Shown one piece after another: positions 16,861 to 30,590 of a stretch of DNA of 64,000 nt. The DNA is from Acidobacteriota bacterium. GTDB taxonomy: Bacteria > Acidobacteriota > Terriglobia > Acidiferrales > UBA7541. The stretch covers positions 186,001 through 250,000 of the forward strand of contig JABCYZ010000001.1 in assembly GCA_013289955.1 (NCBI GenBank), written 5' to 3'. The translations under genes were made by a program, and so were the position numbers. The notes under the pieces are model-generated. The model saw only the letters and a program-made list of their open reading frames with translations, searched no databases and had not been told where the DNA came from. How positions within the stretch are numbered: the first letter of the stretch is position 1; each line of letters opens with the position of its first letter.

Positions 16861-17085
16861 TTCGGCAGCCGGCGGGTGAAAGTCCCGTCCAACCAGATGA
16901 GGTGAAGTGCTAGCGAAGCGCAAGGGCGTCAACCGCGAGGTGGGGTCTCTGGAAAGCGTGGAGCAGAGCTACGGGCCGATGAAAAAGAATCGAGTTTGAG
17001 GCTTTCGGTGTCGGACAGGCGAGCGACGTCGTTCTGGGCGCAACAGAGCAGCCAGCTTCTGGTCGCATTGCCGGTAACATGCGTA
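16861..17085 (+). mobile_element. truncated group II intron, 5' domain I remnant
   Basis: The stretch contains phrases characteristic of the 5' part of bacterial group II introns in the right order: GGGTGAAAGTCCCGTCC, then GTGCTAGCGAAGCGCAAGGG, CGCGAGGTGGGGTCTCTGG, CTACGGGCCGATGAA, ATCGAGTTTGAGGCTTTCGG and CAGGCGAGCG. No maturase/reverse transcriptase gene and no domain V to VI end are present. The next gene begins at once. It is therefore a relic of an intron that inserted just behind the atpE terminator, a common site choice for bacterial introns that target terminator hairpins. The boundaries are approximate. Confidence 0.7.
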
Positions 17086-17093
17086 CCGGGGGC

Positions 17094-17531
17094 CTAGGTG
17101 AATAGATCGGGGCCGGGGCGCCAGCGGCCGTCGGCGGTTCCATAGGGGCTGGCGACGACGACGGTGTAGCCGTCCGGATCGCGCATCCAACACTCCCAGT
17201 GATTGGGGCCGCCATCGCCATCGGGAGGATTGCGATGCCGGGGCAGCAGGATCTCGACCGCCATTTCGGCAGCGCGCCCTATGACCGCCTCGAAGTCATC
17301 CACCTCGAACCAGAGCAGCACACCATTCCCGTAGGGTTTGCCGGCGCGATTGCCGATGGGGCCGTGATGATGTTCGACGTCAAAGCTGTGCAATTGCAGG
17401 ACGAGCCGGCCATCCTTCACCAGTTGCTCATAGTGGCTGCCGCCGTGAGCCCCCCGACAGCCCAGCAGGCGCTGATACCACCGGCTGCTGGCTTCGACAT
17501 CGGTTGCACAGATGAGAGGCTGGGGGCGCAT
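17094..17531 (-). CDS. VOC (glyoxalase/bleomycin resistance) superfamily protein
   Basis: The 145-residue protein has the two beta-alpha-beta-beta-beta modules of the vicinal oxygen chelate fold. The first is ICATDVEASSRWYQRLLGCR with LVLQLHSFDVEHHH; the second is GVLLWFEVDDFEAVIGRA with ECWMRDPDGYTVVVASPYG. Members include glyoxalase I, extradiol dioxygenases and drug-binding proteins, and the function cannot be chosen from sequence. The gene stands alone between the intron relic and the complex I operon, on the same strand as nuo but 143 bp downstream of it. Confidence 0.82.
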   Translation of the reverse strand: MRPQPLICATDVEASSRWYQRLLGCRGAHGGSHYEQLVKDGRLVLQLHSFDVEHHHGPIGNRAGKPYGNGVLLWFEVDDFEAVIGRAAEMAVEILLPRHRNPPDGDGGPNHWECWMRDPDGYTVVVASPYGTADGRWRPGPDLFT

Positions 17532-17674
17532 TGGTCCTACACTAACAGAACCCTTGCCTGGGCGAGTAGACAGAAAGAGAGTTCAGAAACAGCAGCCCGG
17601 AAAGCAGCCCGCAAATGCTTTGGAGACAGAGGATTTGTGCGGCACGGACGCTCCTCGAGCCTGGAGTTCGTCTT

Positions 17675-19141
17675 CTAGCGGTTGAGAAGGTCGGATCGGA
17701 GCAGATAGGCCAGCGTTTTACCGGGAAATACGCCTAAGACAATGGTGCCAAAGGCGGCGATGGCCAGGACCACGTTGACGGACAGCGGGAAGCGCGCGGG
17801 AGCGGTGGCGGCGATTTCGGAACTGGGCTCGCGCATGTACATCACGACAATCAGCCGGATGTAGTAATAGGCGCCGATGACGCTGTTGATGGCCATGAGG
17901 ACGGCGAGCCAGATGAGGTTCGAATCGACGGCGGCTTTGAAGATGTAGAACTTGCCGAGAAAGCCGGCCGTGACGGGCAGGCCGAGAAGCGAAAGCAGGA
18001 AAAGGGAAAAGACCGCGGCAACAACAGGCTGGCGTTCGCCGAGGCCGGCGAAATCGTCGAGCTGGAGGTGCTTTTCACCGGCGCCGCCGAACTGCGAGAC
18101 GATGGTGAACGCGCCGACTTTCACGAGAGCGTAGGACAGGAGATAGAAAAGCACTGCAGTGTAAGCCGGGCTCGCGCCGATGTCCGTACCTTTGAGTTTC
18201 GTAACCGCGGCAAACGCCACGAGGATATAGCCTGCGTGGGCGATCGAGCTGTACGCCAGGAGGCGCTTGACGTTGGTCTGCAGCAGCGCGCCGAGATTTC
18301 CAACGAACATGGTGAGCGCCGCGATAATCCAGAAGGCCCAGAACCAGAATTGCGTGGCGGCAGGAACGTCGGCAAAAATTCGCAGAAGCAGCGCGAAGGC
18401 AGCGGCTTTCGGTCCCGCGGAAAAAAGGGCGGTGACAGGAGTGGGGGCGCCCTCGTAAACGTCGGGCGTCCAGATCTGGAAAGGCGCGGCGGCGACTTTG
18501 AAGCCGAGGCCGATGAGGATCAGCGCCAGGCCGAGCTTCAGCATGGTGCTTGTCTGATCGGCGGCATCCATCCGCAAAAGATTGGTGGTCCCGGTGACGC
18601 CGTAGACGAGCGCGATGCCATAAAGGAAAAAGGCCGTGGCGAAGGAGCCGAGAAGAAAATACTTCATCGAGGATTCGCCGGACTTGAGCGTGTCGCGGCG
18701 GTAGCCTGCGAGGATGTAACTGGAGATGGAACTCAGCTCAAGACCGATGAAGGCGGTGAGCAGCTCTTGCGCCGAGGCGAGGACGCCCATCCCGGCCGTG
18801 GCAAAGAGAATGAGGGCGTAGAACTCGGCATCGGCGAGGCGTTCACGATCGAGGTAGGGCGCGGCGGCGAGAATCACGAGCACGGCGACCAGCCCAACAA
18901 GGTGGCTGAAGAAGATGCTGAAAGGATCGGCGGCGACAAGGCCCGAGAATGCGGATCCGGGATTGTGGACCGCGTAGAAATTGCCGCAGATGCCAGCGAG
19001 CGCTCCCACGACGGCGACGGCTGTCAAAGCTTTGCGGCTTTTGACGATCGGCTGGAGCAGCATGAGGAGCGCGCCAAATCCGCACCAGATGAGCTCCGGC
19101 AATACGCGAAGCATATCGGACGTGTTGGGGAACGCGGACAT
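17675..19141 (-). CDS. nuoN: NADH-quinone oxidoreductase subunit N
   Basis: NuoN is one of three antiporter-like proton-pumping subunits of the membrane arm of complex I. The 488 residues keep all the expected charged residues: Glu in GLELSSISSYILAG (TM5), Lys in IGLGFKVAAAPFQIWTPD (TM7), Lys in SAGPKAAAFALLLR (TM8) and Lys in GFLGKFYIFKAA (TM12). It is the last gene of the nuo operon and abuts nuoM, whose stop codon directly precedes its ATG. It serves as an internal reference for the degenerate paralogue at 13295-14836. Confidence 0.96.
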   Translation of the reverse strand: MSAFPNTSDMLRVLPELIWCGFGALLMLLQPIVKSRKALTAVAVVGALAGICGNFYAVHNPGSAFSGLVAADPFSIFFSHLVGLVAVLVILAAAPYLDRERLADAEFYALILFATAGMGVLASAQELLTAFIGLELSSISSYILAGYRRDTLKSGESSMKYFLLGSFATAFFLYGIALVYGVTGTTNLLRMDAADQTSTMLKLGLALILIGLGFKVAAAPFQIWTPDVYEGAPTPVTALFSAGPKAAAFALLLRIFADVPAATQFWFWAFWIIAALTMFVGNLGALLQTNVKRLLAYSSIAHAGYILVAFAAVTKLKGTDIGASPAYTAVLFYLLSYALVKVGAFTIVSQFGGAGEKHLQLDDFAGLGERQPVVAAVFSLFLLSLLGLPVTAGFLGKFYIFKAAVDSNLIWLAVLMAINSVIGAYYYIRLIVVMYMREPSSEIAATAPARFPLSVNVVLAIAAFGTIVLGVFPGKTLAYLLRSDLLNR

Positions 19142-22754
<3,613 letters not shown>

Positions 22755-22755
<1 letters not shown>

Positions 22756-23057
22756 TAGAGTTTGAGCAAATCCACACGCTCGACGTTCAGCGATTGCCGG
22801 TTGCGCGCGGTGAGAATGATGATGCCCAGGCCAACCGCCGCTTCCGCCGCCGCCACGACGATAACGAACAAAACGAACACCTGGCCATCGGACTGATGCC
22901 GCGCTTGGCTAAACGCCACAAAAGCAAGATTGACGGCGTTCAGCATCAATTCGATGGACATGAAAATCGTGATGACGTTGCGCTTGAACACAAACGCCAC
23001 GACGCCGAGGCCGAACAAAACCGCGCTGAGAATCAGGTAGTAGCTCGTCGGGACCAT
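22755..23057 (-). CDS. nuoK: NADH-quinone oxidoreductase subunit K
   Basis: The 100-residue protein has the three membrane helices of NuoK. FMSIELMLNAVNLAFVAF includes the conserved Glu of TM2, and VVAAAEAAVGLGIIIL includes the second Glu in TM3. Both glutamates take part in the central proton path of complex I. It sits between nuoJ (2 bp gap) and nuoL (1 bp overlap). Confidence 0.96.
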
Positions 23058-23059
23058 TT

Positions 23060-23559
<500 letters not shown>

Positions 23560-23563
<4 letters not shown>

Positions 23564-24792
23564 CGTGGACCCCATATCAACATGGCAAAGGCGGTGATCA
23601 CGACGTTCGCGATCGACAGCGGGAGCAGCAGTTTCCAGCCAAAGGACATCAGCTGGTCATAACGGAACCGCGGAAGCGTGCCGCGCATCCAGACGTACAC
23701 GAAAAGAAAGACAAAGATTTTCGCGAGCAGCCAGAACGGGCCTTGAATGAACGCGTTTACGAATTGCAATTGCGGAACGGCTAGCGCAATGCCGATGACA
23801 GTGAGCACCGTGCCAATGCCCGGAAGCACGAGCCGGCCAAAGATAGTCTCGTAGCGGATCCCGTCCCAAATCACCCACAAGCCGGCCGGAATCAGAATCA
23901 CCGATGGCAAATAGTACGTGAATGTCCAGCTGGCAGGGAAGGGAGAGAGCCATCCGCCGAAAAACATGATCGTGCAGAGGCACGACACAGTGATCATGCT
24001 GGTGTATTCGGCGATAAAAAACATGGCGAACTTGAAGCTGGCGTATTCGGTGTGAAAGCCAGCCACGAGTTCGGATTCCGCTTCGGGAAGATCGAATGGC
24101 ACGCGATTCGTTTCCGCTACCGCGGCGACGAAGAAGCAAATGAAGCCCAAAATCTGCGGCCAAATGTTCCAGCCCAGGATGCCGCGCTCCGGATGGTGCG
24201 CCTGGGCATTAATGATGTCTCGCAGATTAAAACTGCCTGCGAGAAGGAGCACTCCTACGACGGACATGGTCAGCGCGAGCTCGTAACTCACCATTTGCGC
24301 CGAACTGCGAAGGCCGCCCAGCAGGGGATACTTGCTGTTCGAAGACCAGCCGGCCAGCGCAACACCGTAAACACTAAGCGCGGTAATGGCAAAGAGCGCA
24401 AGTATGCCAATATTGAGATCAGCGATGCCCAGCGTGATGTCGCGGCCAAATATGTGCAGCGGTTCAGGCCCGAACGGAATAATGGCGATGGAAGTTAGCG
24501 CGAGCGCCAGCGCCATGAGCGGCGCGAGAAAATAGGTAAACTTATCCACGCCAGCCGGCGTCGGGTCTTCCTTCAAAAGAAACTTCAATCCGTCAGCCGC
24601 GGGTTGCAGCAATCCATGAGGCCCGACGCGGTGCGGTCCCCATCGCGATTGCATGTGCGCCACAACTTTGCGTTCGAACCATGTCAAATAGGCATTCACC
24701 GTCAGAACGATGAAAAGCAGAAGCGCAATCTTTACAAGATAAATGATGATCGTTGCGTGCGCGGCTAAGAAGGAGGTTAAAAAGGAGATCAC
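23560..24792 (-). CDS. nuoH: NADH-quinone oxidoreductase subunit H
   Basis: NuoH binds the quinone headgroup at the junction of the two arms of complex I. In 410 residues it has RWGPHRVGPHGLLQPAADGL, the conserved GLLQPxADGxK loop near the N-terminus, and ETNRVPFDLPEAESELVAG with the acidic residues that line the path from the quinone site. The length is on the long side because of an N-terminal helix and a C-terminal tail. Its start overlaps the nuoG stop by 4 bp. Confidence 0.97.
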
Positions 24793-27029
24793 GGCTTGGC
24801 TTCCGCCTCCGGGAGAGATTCCATCATGGTGCAGAAGCGGCCAAGCGTGCCGCTGGTGAAAAGCGTGTCTTGCGCGGAGCGAATCAGGCCGACGGGAACG
24901 TCATAAGGCGCGTGGCCGTTCTTGGCGACATGAACTTGCGTGGACTCCGCGCCTCCGGTCAGCAACCCCGCGGCCTGCACGTCGTAGCCGGGCACGGCTT
25001 TACGAATCTCTTCAAAAACCGCCGCTGGCGTCTTGTAGTGGAAGGCCTTACCGAGGCCCAGCCGTTCGAGCTGATGCGACAGGATGCGCAGCAAATCAAA
25101 ATCAGTTCGGGGGCCCATCACTTCGGCCGCTTTGTGTAAAAGCTGAATCTCGCCGGAAGTATTCGTGACGCTGCCTTCTTTTTCGTAAGCCGACGCGGCC
25201 GGGAAGACGATGTCCGCAATTTTTGCCGTGTCCGTCAAAAACATTTCGTGAACGATGAGCAGATCGAGTTTGCCGCGCCCGAATCCCAGCGTGCCAAAAT
25301 GCGAAAGCGGATTTGCGCCCATGACGTAAAGCGCCTTCAGCTTGCCATTTTGCGCTGCGTCCACCATTGCGGGCGCGGTCATTCCAGCCTTCGACGGTAG
25401 AACGCCGCCCCACAACCGCTCGAATCCTTCGCGCGCCGCGGAATCGTCAATATGCGCGTAACCCGGCAGGCGGTCCGGCAGCAATCCCATATCGGCGGCT
25501 CCGCGCGAATTTGCGTAATCGCCAAGCGCCATATAGCGAACTTTGCCGTGCAGCTTCGAACCGAAGGCTACAAGCTGCGCAATCGCCGCGCCGGCCACTT
25601 CCGCACCGAAGACGATAGCGACCTCGGGCTCGGCATCCAGTGCCGCCTTCACCTGAACAAGCTGCTCGACGAGATTGCTCGGCAGCTGGCCTTCTTCATG
25701 TGCCATGAAGCGAATCGCAGCCGGTTCCTGGCCGGTGACGAGCTTCACGAATTGCGTCGCTTTGCGCTTCAGCTTGATGTCGCGCGCATTCAAAATGAAA
25801 AGCTTCGCGCCAATGTGGCGAATACCCTTGCGAATCTGCCACGCGGCCAGCGGATTTTGCTCCGTAGGGTCGTTACCGACAAGCAGAACCGCTTTCGCTT
25901 CCGCCAACTGCTTCATGGTCAGCAGGGAATCGACAGCATTGTCGCCGAGTGCCGTAACAAGACCGGTGTAATCGGCCGTGCGGTGATGATCGATGTTGTT
26001 CGTGCCGAACGTCGCGCGTGCCAGCCGCTGGAACAGATAATCCTCTTCATTCGAAGTGCGATTCGAACCGATGAACCCGATGGAATCCTTGCCGCCCGCG
26101 TCATAAACCTGCTTGAGCCGCGTAGCGGCGGTCTGCGCAGCCTCTTCCCAGGAAACCGGATAAAGCTTGTCGCCTTTGCGCACCATCGGCTGACGGATGC
26201 GATCGGGGTGTTTCGTAAAGTCAAAACCAAATCGCCCCTTGATGCACAGAAAATCCTCATTGATTCCAGAGAGGTCGCGGTTATTCGCGCGCATGATCTC
26301 GTGATTGCGGACGCTTAACGTGGTTTTGCAGCCGTTCGAACAGTGCGTGCAAACGGTCGAGACGTAGGTCATCTCCCACGGCCGCGTTTTGTAGCGGTAG
26401 GTCCCGCTCGTCAGCGCGCCGACCGGGCAAATATCGATGCACATCCCGCACTCTTCGCACTCGAGATGATCTTCGCGGTTCGGAATGATGATGCTGTTGG
26501 CGCCGCGCATGCCGACCCCCAGCGCCTTCACATCCATACCTTCATCGCATACGCGCACGCAGCGGAAGCACAAAATGCAGCGCGGCGCATCGTAATAAAC
26601 GAGCTCCGACCATTTCTCTTCCGGCCGGTGAATTTTTTCTTCGACGAACCGGCTCGTGTCCGCGCCGTAGCGGAACACCATGTCCTGCAGCTCGCACTCT
26701 CCGCCCTTGTCGCAGACCGGACAATCGAGCGGATGGTTCGTCAAAAGAAATTCCAACATCGCCTTGCGCGCTCCGCGAACCTGGTCCGTGTTCGTTCGAA
26801 CAACCATACCTTCGGTCGCCACCAAGGTGCACGCCGTTTGCAGCTTCGGCATTTTTTCCACTTCGACGAGGCACATGCGGCAAGCCGCCTGCAACGAAAG
26901 CCCGGGGTAATAACAGAACGACGGCACTTCTGTTCCTATCCGCCGCGTCGCTTCAATCACCAGCGTGCCCGGAGGAACCTGCACGTCGCGGTCGTTAATC
27001 TTCAGCGTGACTAGCTTTGTATCTGCCAT
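24789..27029 (-). CDS. nuoG: NADH-quinone oxidoreductase subunit G
   Basis: NuoG carries the chain of iron-sulfur clusters of the peripheral arm. In 746 residues it begins with a ferredoxin-like 2Fe-2S domain (SFCYYPGLSLQAACRMCLVE), then the HxxxCxxCxxxxxC cluster region (HPLDCPVCDKGGECELQD), two 4Fe-4S motifs (RCILCFRCVRVCDEG and CEECGMCIDICPVGAL), and an additional CTHCSNGC cluster site. A molybdopterin-oxidoreductase-like domain follows (about 270-620) and lacks a cofactor role in complex I. It starts 6 bp behind nuoEF. Confidence 0.96.
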   Translation of the reverse strand: MADTKLVTLKINDRDVQVPPGTLVIEATRRIGTEVPSFCYYPGLSLQAACRMCLVEVEKMPKLQTACTLVATEGMVVRTNTDQVRGARKAMLEFLLTNHPLDCPVCDKGGECELQDMVFRYGADTSRFVEEKIHRPEEKWSELVYYDAPRCILCFRCVRVCDEGMDVKALGVGMRGANSIIIPNREDHLECEECGMCIDICPVGALTSGTYRYKTRPWEMTYVSTVCTHCSNGCKTTLSVRNHEIMRANNRDLSGINEDFLCIKGRFGFDFTKHPDRIRQPMVRKGDKLYPVSWEEAAQTAATRLKQVYDAGGKDSIGFIGSNRTSNEEDYLFQRLARATFGTNNIDHHRTADYTGLVTALGDNAVDSLLTMKQLAEAKAVLLVGNDPTEQNPLAAWQIRKGIRHIGAKLFILNARDIKLKRKATQFVKLVTGQEPAAIRFMAHEEGQLPSNLVEQLVQVKAALDAEPEVAIVFGAEVAGAAIAQLVAFGSKLHGKVRYMALGDYANSRGAADMGLLPDRLPGYAHIDDSAAREGFERLWGGVLPSKAGMTAPAMVDAAQNGKLKALYVMGANPLSHFGTLGFGRGKLDLLIVHEMFLTDTAKIADIVFPAASAYEKEGSVTNTSGEIQLLHKAAEVMGPRTDFDLLRILSHQLERLGLGKAFHYKTPAAVFEEIRKAVPGYDVQAAGLLTGGAESTQVHVAKNGHAPYDVPVGLIRSAQDTLFTSGTLGRFCTMMESLPEAEAKP

Positions 27030-27035
27030 GGATTC

Positions 27036-28850
27036 CTAACGCGAGCCTACGAGTGCTTCCGCGGATTTATACGCGCACTTTCCGTTCAAGTGATCTTCAA
27101 ATTCGTTGCGCCATTTTTGCACGATGCTTATGGTCGGCAGGGCAGCAGCGTCGCCTAGCGGGCAGAACGTGCGGCCCAGCATGTTTTTCGCCAGTTCGCC
27201 CACGATGTCAATGTCTTCATTGCGGCCGTAGCCCGCATGGAAACGATCCAGCATTTTCTTGAGCCAGGACGTGCCTTCGCGGCAAGGGATGCACCAGCCG
27301 CAGGATTCGTGCGCATAAAAGTGCATTATGCGCCGCGCCATGTCGACCATGCAGGTGGTTTCGTCCATCACCACCATGCCGCCGGAGCCGAGCATCGAGC
27401 CGGCTTTGGCGACAGAGTCGTAATCCATCGCGATATCTATTTCCTCAGCGCTCAAAATCGGGCAGGAGCTTCCGCCGGGAATGACAGCCTTGAGTTTCTT
27501 CCCGCCGGGAATTCCGCCCGCCATTTCATAGATGAACTTTTTCATGTTCATCCCGAGCGGAATCTCATAGATGCCCGGTTTCGCGATATGGCCGGCAACG
27601 CACAACAACCGCGTGCCGCCATTTTTCGGCGTGCCGCGCTTGGCGTAATTTTCGCCGCCTTCCAGAATGATCGCCGGAACGGAGCTGAGCGTCTCGACAT
27701 TATTAATGATGGTCGGGCAGCCGTAGAGGCCGACGACAGCAGGGAAGGGCGGCTTGATGCGTGGATAGCCCCGCTTGCCTTCGAGCGATTCCATCAGCGC
27801 AGATTCTTCGCCGCACTCGTAGGCGCCGGCGCCGGTATGCGTGAGTATGTCGAAATCAAATCCGGAGCCGAGAATATCCTTGCCCAAATAGCCATGCGCG
27901 TATGCCTCTACCACGGCCGCTTCCACAATATCCAACACGTAGCGATATTCGCCGCGCACGTAAATAAACCCGCGATGAGCTCCAAAGGATCGCCCCGCGA
28001 TGATCATGCCCTCGATCAGCTGATGCGGATCCATTTCCATCAGCGGGCGGTCCTTGCATGTCCCAGGCTCCGATTCGTCGGCATTGCAGATGAGGTATTT
28101 CGGTTTCGGCGAATCCTTGGGCACGAACGACCACTTCATACCGGTCGGAAAGCCTGCCCCTCCGCGCCCGCGCAAACTGGATTTTTTCACTTCATCGATG
28201 ATCGATTCAGGCGTCATTTCCTTCAGCGCTTTTTCCAGCGCCTTGTAGCCGTCGTGTTCGAGGTAGACATCGATCTTGCGGGAATCCTTGATTCCCCAGC
28301 GCCTGCTGATCAGCGGCGTTTCTCCGGGCTCCCGAGCGTGCAGCGCGCCGGCAGTGACGGGCTCGGGCGGCGGGACCCTGCCGCCGTCCAATTCCTTGAT
28401 GATGCGATCGAACTTGAGCGCCGTGAGATTTTCGTAGAAGTCGTAATTCACTTGCATGGCGGGCGCGCCGGTGCAAGCCCCGATGCATTCCACCTCTTCG
28501 AGCGAGAATACGCCGTCCTCGGTAACTTCCTTGTGTCCGATTTCGAGGCGCTTCTTCGCGCGTTCCAAAATATCGTTTCCGCCGCGCAGCATGCAGGCCA
28601 CGTTCGTGCAAACTTGCACATGAAACTTGCCCATGGGCTTGCGGTGCAGCATCGAGTAGTAGGCGAGGGTTTCCTCGACTTGCACGTTGTTCAGATCCAA
28701 GCGGCGCGCGATTTCCGCAATCATCTCGTCGCTCACGGAGCCATACTCGTCCTGCGCGTACATCAACATGGGAATCAGCGCGCTGCGCTTGAAGGGATAC
28801 GCTGTCTGCAGTTTTTCAAAGCGCGCGGCAAGTTGTGTCGAAAGTTCCAT
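27036..28850 (-). CDS. nuoEF: fused NADH-quinone oxidoreductase subunits E and F
   Basis: One open frame of 604 residues joins two subunits. Residues 1 to about 165 are NuoE, with the 2Fe-2S cysteines in VCTNVACM and ECIGACTGAPAM. After a linker rich in Pro and Glu (about 165-185), NuoF follows with the FMN/NADH loop LRGRGGAGFPTGMKW, the ICNADESEPGTCKDR segment and the 4Fe-4S site in SCGWCIPCREGTSW. NuoF oxidises NADH and passes electrons through NuoE and NuoG. No stop codon or internal ribosome site separates the halves, so the fusion appears genuine. A sequencing frameshift would not produce a seamless linker of this kind. Confidence 0.94.
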   Translation of the reverse strand: MELSTQLAARFEKLQTAYPFKRSALIPMLMYAQDEYGSVSDEMIAEIARRLDLNNVQVEETLAYYSMLHRKPMGKFHVQVCTNVACMLRGGNDILERAKKRLEIGHKEVTEDGVFSLEEVECIGACTGAPAMQVNYDFYENLTALKFDRIIKELDGGRVPPPEPVTAGALHAREPGETPLISRRWGIKDSRKIDVYLEHDGYKALEKALKEMTPESIIDEVKKSSLRGRGGAGFPTGMKWSFVPKDSPKPKYLICNADESEPGTCKDRPLMEMDPHQLIEGMIIAGRSFGAHRGFIYVRGEYRYVLDIVEAAVVEAYAHGYLGKDILGSGFDFDILTHTGAGAYECGEESALMESLEGKRGYPRIKPPFPAVVGLYGCPTIINNVETLSSVPAIILEGGENYAKRGTPKNGGTRLLCVAGHIAKPGIYEIPLGMNMKKFIYEMAGGIPGGKKLKAVIPGGSSCPILSAEEIDIAMDYDSVAKAGSMLGSGGMVVMDETTCMVDMARRIMHFYAHESCGWCIPCREGTSWLKKMLDRFHAGYGRNEDIDIVGELAKNMLGRTFCPLGDAAALPTISIVQKWRNEFEDHLNGKCAYKSAEALVGSR

Positions 28851-28854
28851 GAAG

Positions 28855-30051
28855 TTAGCGGTCGACCTCTCCCAGAACGATGTCGATCGTCCCGATGCAT
28901 GCGACCACGTCGGAAATCAGCTGGCCAGTGACGAGCTTCGGCAAGGCCTGCAGATTGATGTAGGACGGCGAGCGGAAGTGCGCGCGCAGGGGTTTTGGCG
29001 AGCCATCGCTGGCTATAAAACACCCCAATTCGCCGCGTGGCGATTCCACGGTCACAAAGGCTTCGCCCGGCGCCGGCGAAAACCCCTCCGTAAAAATCTT
29101 GAAGTGGTAGATGAGCGCCTCCATCTCCGTCTTCATTTTCTCGCGCGATGGCGGCACGATGCCGGGCGCTTCCGTCCGGATCGGACCGCTATCGGTAATC
29201 TTGGCCATGGCCTGTCGCACAATCTTCAGGCTCTCCCGCATTTCGAGCACGCGGACCATATATCGCGCGAAACAATCGGATTCCGTCCTCGTCGGAACAT
29301 CAAACTCGAACTCGTCGTAGCTGGAGTAGGGGAACATTTTGCGGTTGTCGTAATTGATGCCTGCCGCGCGAAGCGTTGGTCCGGTCATGCTCAGCGCCAC
29401 CGCGTCTTCCGCAGAAATATAACCGACGTCCTTCAGCCGTCCCATCCAGATGCGGTTCCCGGTTAGCAGCGATTCGTACTCGTCAATGCGGCTGGGCATC
29501 ATCTTCAAAAAGCGGTCGACCGCCCCGCGCCACCCCGCCGGAGGTTCGAGCGCAAGTCCGCCGATGCGGATATAACTCGTCATCATCCGCTGCCCGGCAA
29601 ACAACTCGAAAATCTTCAGAATCTCTTCGCGCTCGCGGAAGCAATAAAGAAATACGGACATCGCGCCCATGTCAATCGCATGCGTCCCAAGCCACACCAG
29701 GTGCGAAGAAATGCGTTGTAGCTCGACCATCATCACGCGCACGTACTGCGCCCGCTTCGGAATTTCGAGGCCAAGCAATTTTTCCACTGCCAGGCAGTAG
29801 ACGAGGTTGTTGCCGAGTGGATTCAAATAGTCCATCCGGTCCGTAAGCGTGATGGCCTGAGAATACGTCTTGTCCTCGCAGCTCTTTTCAATTCCCGTGT
29901 GCAGATAGCCGAGATCAGGCACGGCCCGAACGACCGTTTCGCCGTCCAACTCAAGCAATACGCGCAGCACGCCGTGCGTCGAAGGGTGCTGTGGCCCCAT
30001 GTTGAGGACCATCGTTTTCGTTGCGCCAGTGGCAGTTTCGACAGTGCTCAT
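28855..30051 (-). CDS. nuoD: NADH-quinone oxidoreductase subunit D
   Basis: NuoD (49 kDa subunit) forms the quinone-binding cavity together with NuoB and NuoH. The 398 residues contain NMGPQHPSTHGVLRVLLELD near the N-terminus, with the His that contacts quinone, and the late conserved SPRGELGCFIASDGS and RSPSYINLQALPKLVTG. The start overlaps nuoC by 4 bp (ATGA). Its partner NuoB, which holds cluster N2 next to this cavity, is not encoded in the operon. Confidence 0.97.
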   Translation of the reverse strand: MSTVETATGATKTMVLNMGPQHPSTHGVLRVLLELDGETVVRAVPDLGYLHTGIEKSCEDKTYSQAITLTDRMDYLNPLGNNLVYCLAVEKLLGLEIPKRAQYVRVMMVELQRISSHLVWLGTHAIDMGAMSVFLYCFREREEILKIFELFAGQRMMTSYIRIGGLALEPPAGWRGAVDRFLKMMPSRIDEYESLLTGNRIWMGRLKDVGYISAEDAVALSMTGPTLRAAGINYDNRKMFPYSSYDEFEFDVPTRTESDCFARYMVRVLEMRESLKIVRQAMAKITDSGPIRTEAPGIVPPSREKMKTEMEALIYHFKIFTEGFSPAPGEAFVTVESPRGELGCFIASDGSPKPLRAHFRSPSYINLQALPKLVTGQLISDVVACIGTIDIVLGEVDR

Positions 30052-30575
30052 ACCGAGCTCTTTCTGAATCCCGGGACCATGGGAACGTCGCGATATCCCT
30101 CAACCGGATAGTCTTTGCGCAGCGGATATCCTTCCCAGTCCTCGGGAAGCAGGATGCGCCGCAGATCCGGATGCCCCGTGAAACGAATACCGAACAGGTC
30201 AAAAATCTCGCGCTCCAGCCAATTTGCGCCCGGCCAGACCGGAACCAGCGTGTCAACCACCGTGTCCGATCCCGACAGGCGCACTTTGAGGCGAATTTTG
30301 TCGCGGCGGGGAATCGAAACCAGGTGGTAATTCAGTTCGAAACGGGGCTCGTGGGGATATCGGTCAACACAGGTGGCATCCGTGAGGAGGTTAAATTGCA
30401 GTTCCGCGTGATCCCGACAGCGTTCCGCCACCGCCCGCAAGATTTTGCGCGGCAGAACGAGCGTGGTCTCGCCGCGAAATTCAACCACTTCCTCGATGGC
30501 GTTTGGGTTCCAGGCACGCAGGTGCTCGACCACAACACTAGCGCGTTCGCTGGTATTCTCGGTCACTGTTTCCAA
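30048..30575 (-). CDS. nuoC: NADH-quinone oxidoreductase subunit C
   Basis: NuoC (30 kDa subunit) is a structural part of the peripheral arm. The 175-residue protein includes the family signature NWLEREIFDLFGIRFTGHPD followed by LLPEDWEGYPLRKDYPVEG. It is separate from NuoD, unlike the fused NuoCD of enterobacteria. Only 15 bp separate it from nuoA, so nuoB, normally found here, is missing rather than mutated beyond recognition. Confidence 0.96.
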   Translation of the reverse strand: METVTENTSERASVVVEHLRAWNPNAIEEVVEFRGETTLVLPRKILRAVAERCRDHAELQFNLLTDATCVDRYPHEPRFELNYHLVSIPRRDKIRLKVRLSGSDTVVDTLVPVWPGANWLEREIFDLFGIRFTGHPDLRRILLPEDWEGYPLRKDYPVEGYRDVPMVPGFRKSSV

Positions 30576-30590
30576 GCCCTCAGGCGCTGG

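Noticed and set aside
27237..28931. 564-codon open frame on the plus strand opposite nuoEF
   Set aside because: It mirrors the coding frame of nuoEF in GC-rich DNA, has no ribosome binding site and no protein-like domain.
30576..30590. Hidden or frameshifted nuoB between nuoA and nuoC
   Set aside because: Only 15 bp lie between the two genes, far too short for a 150-codon gene or a recognisable remnant.
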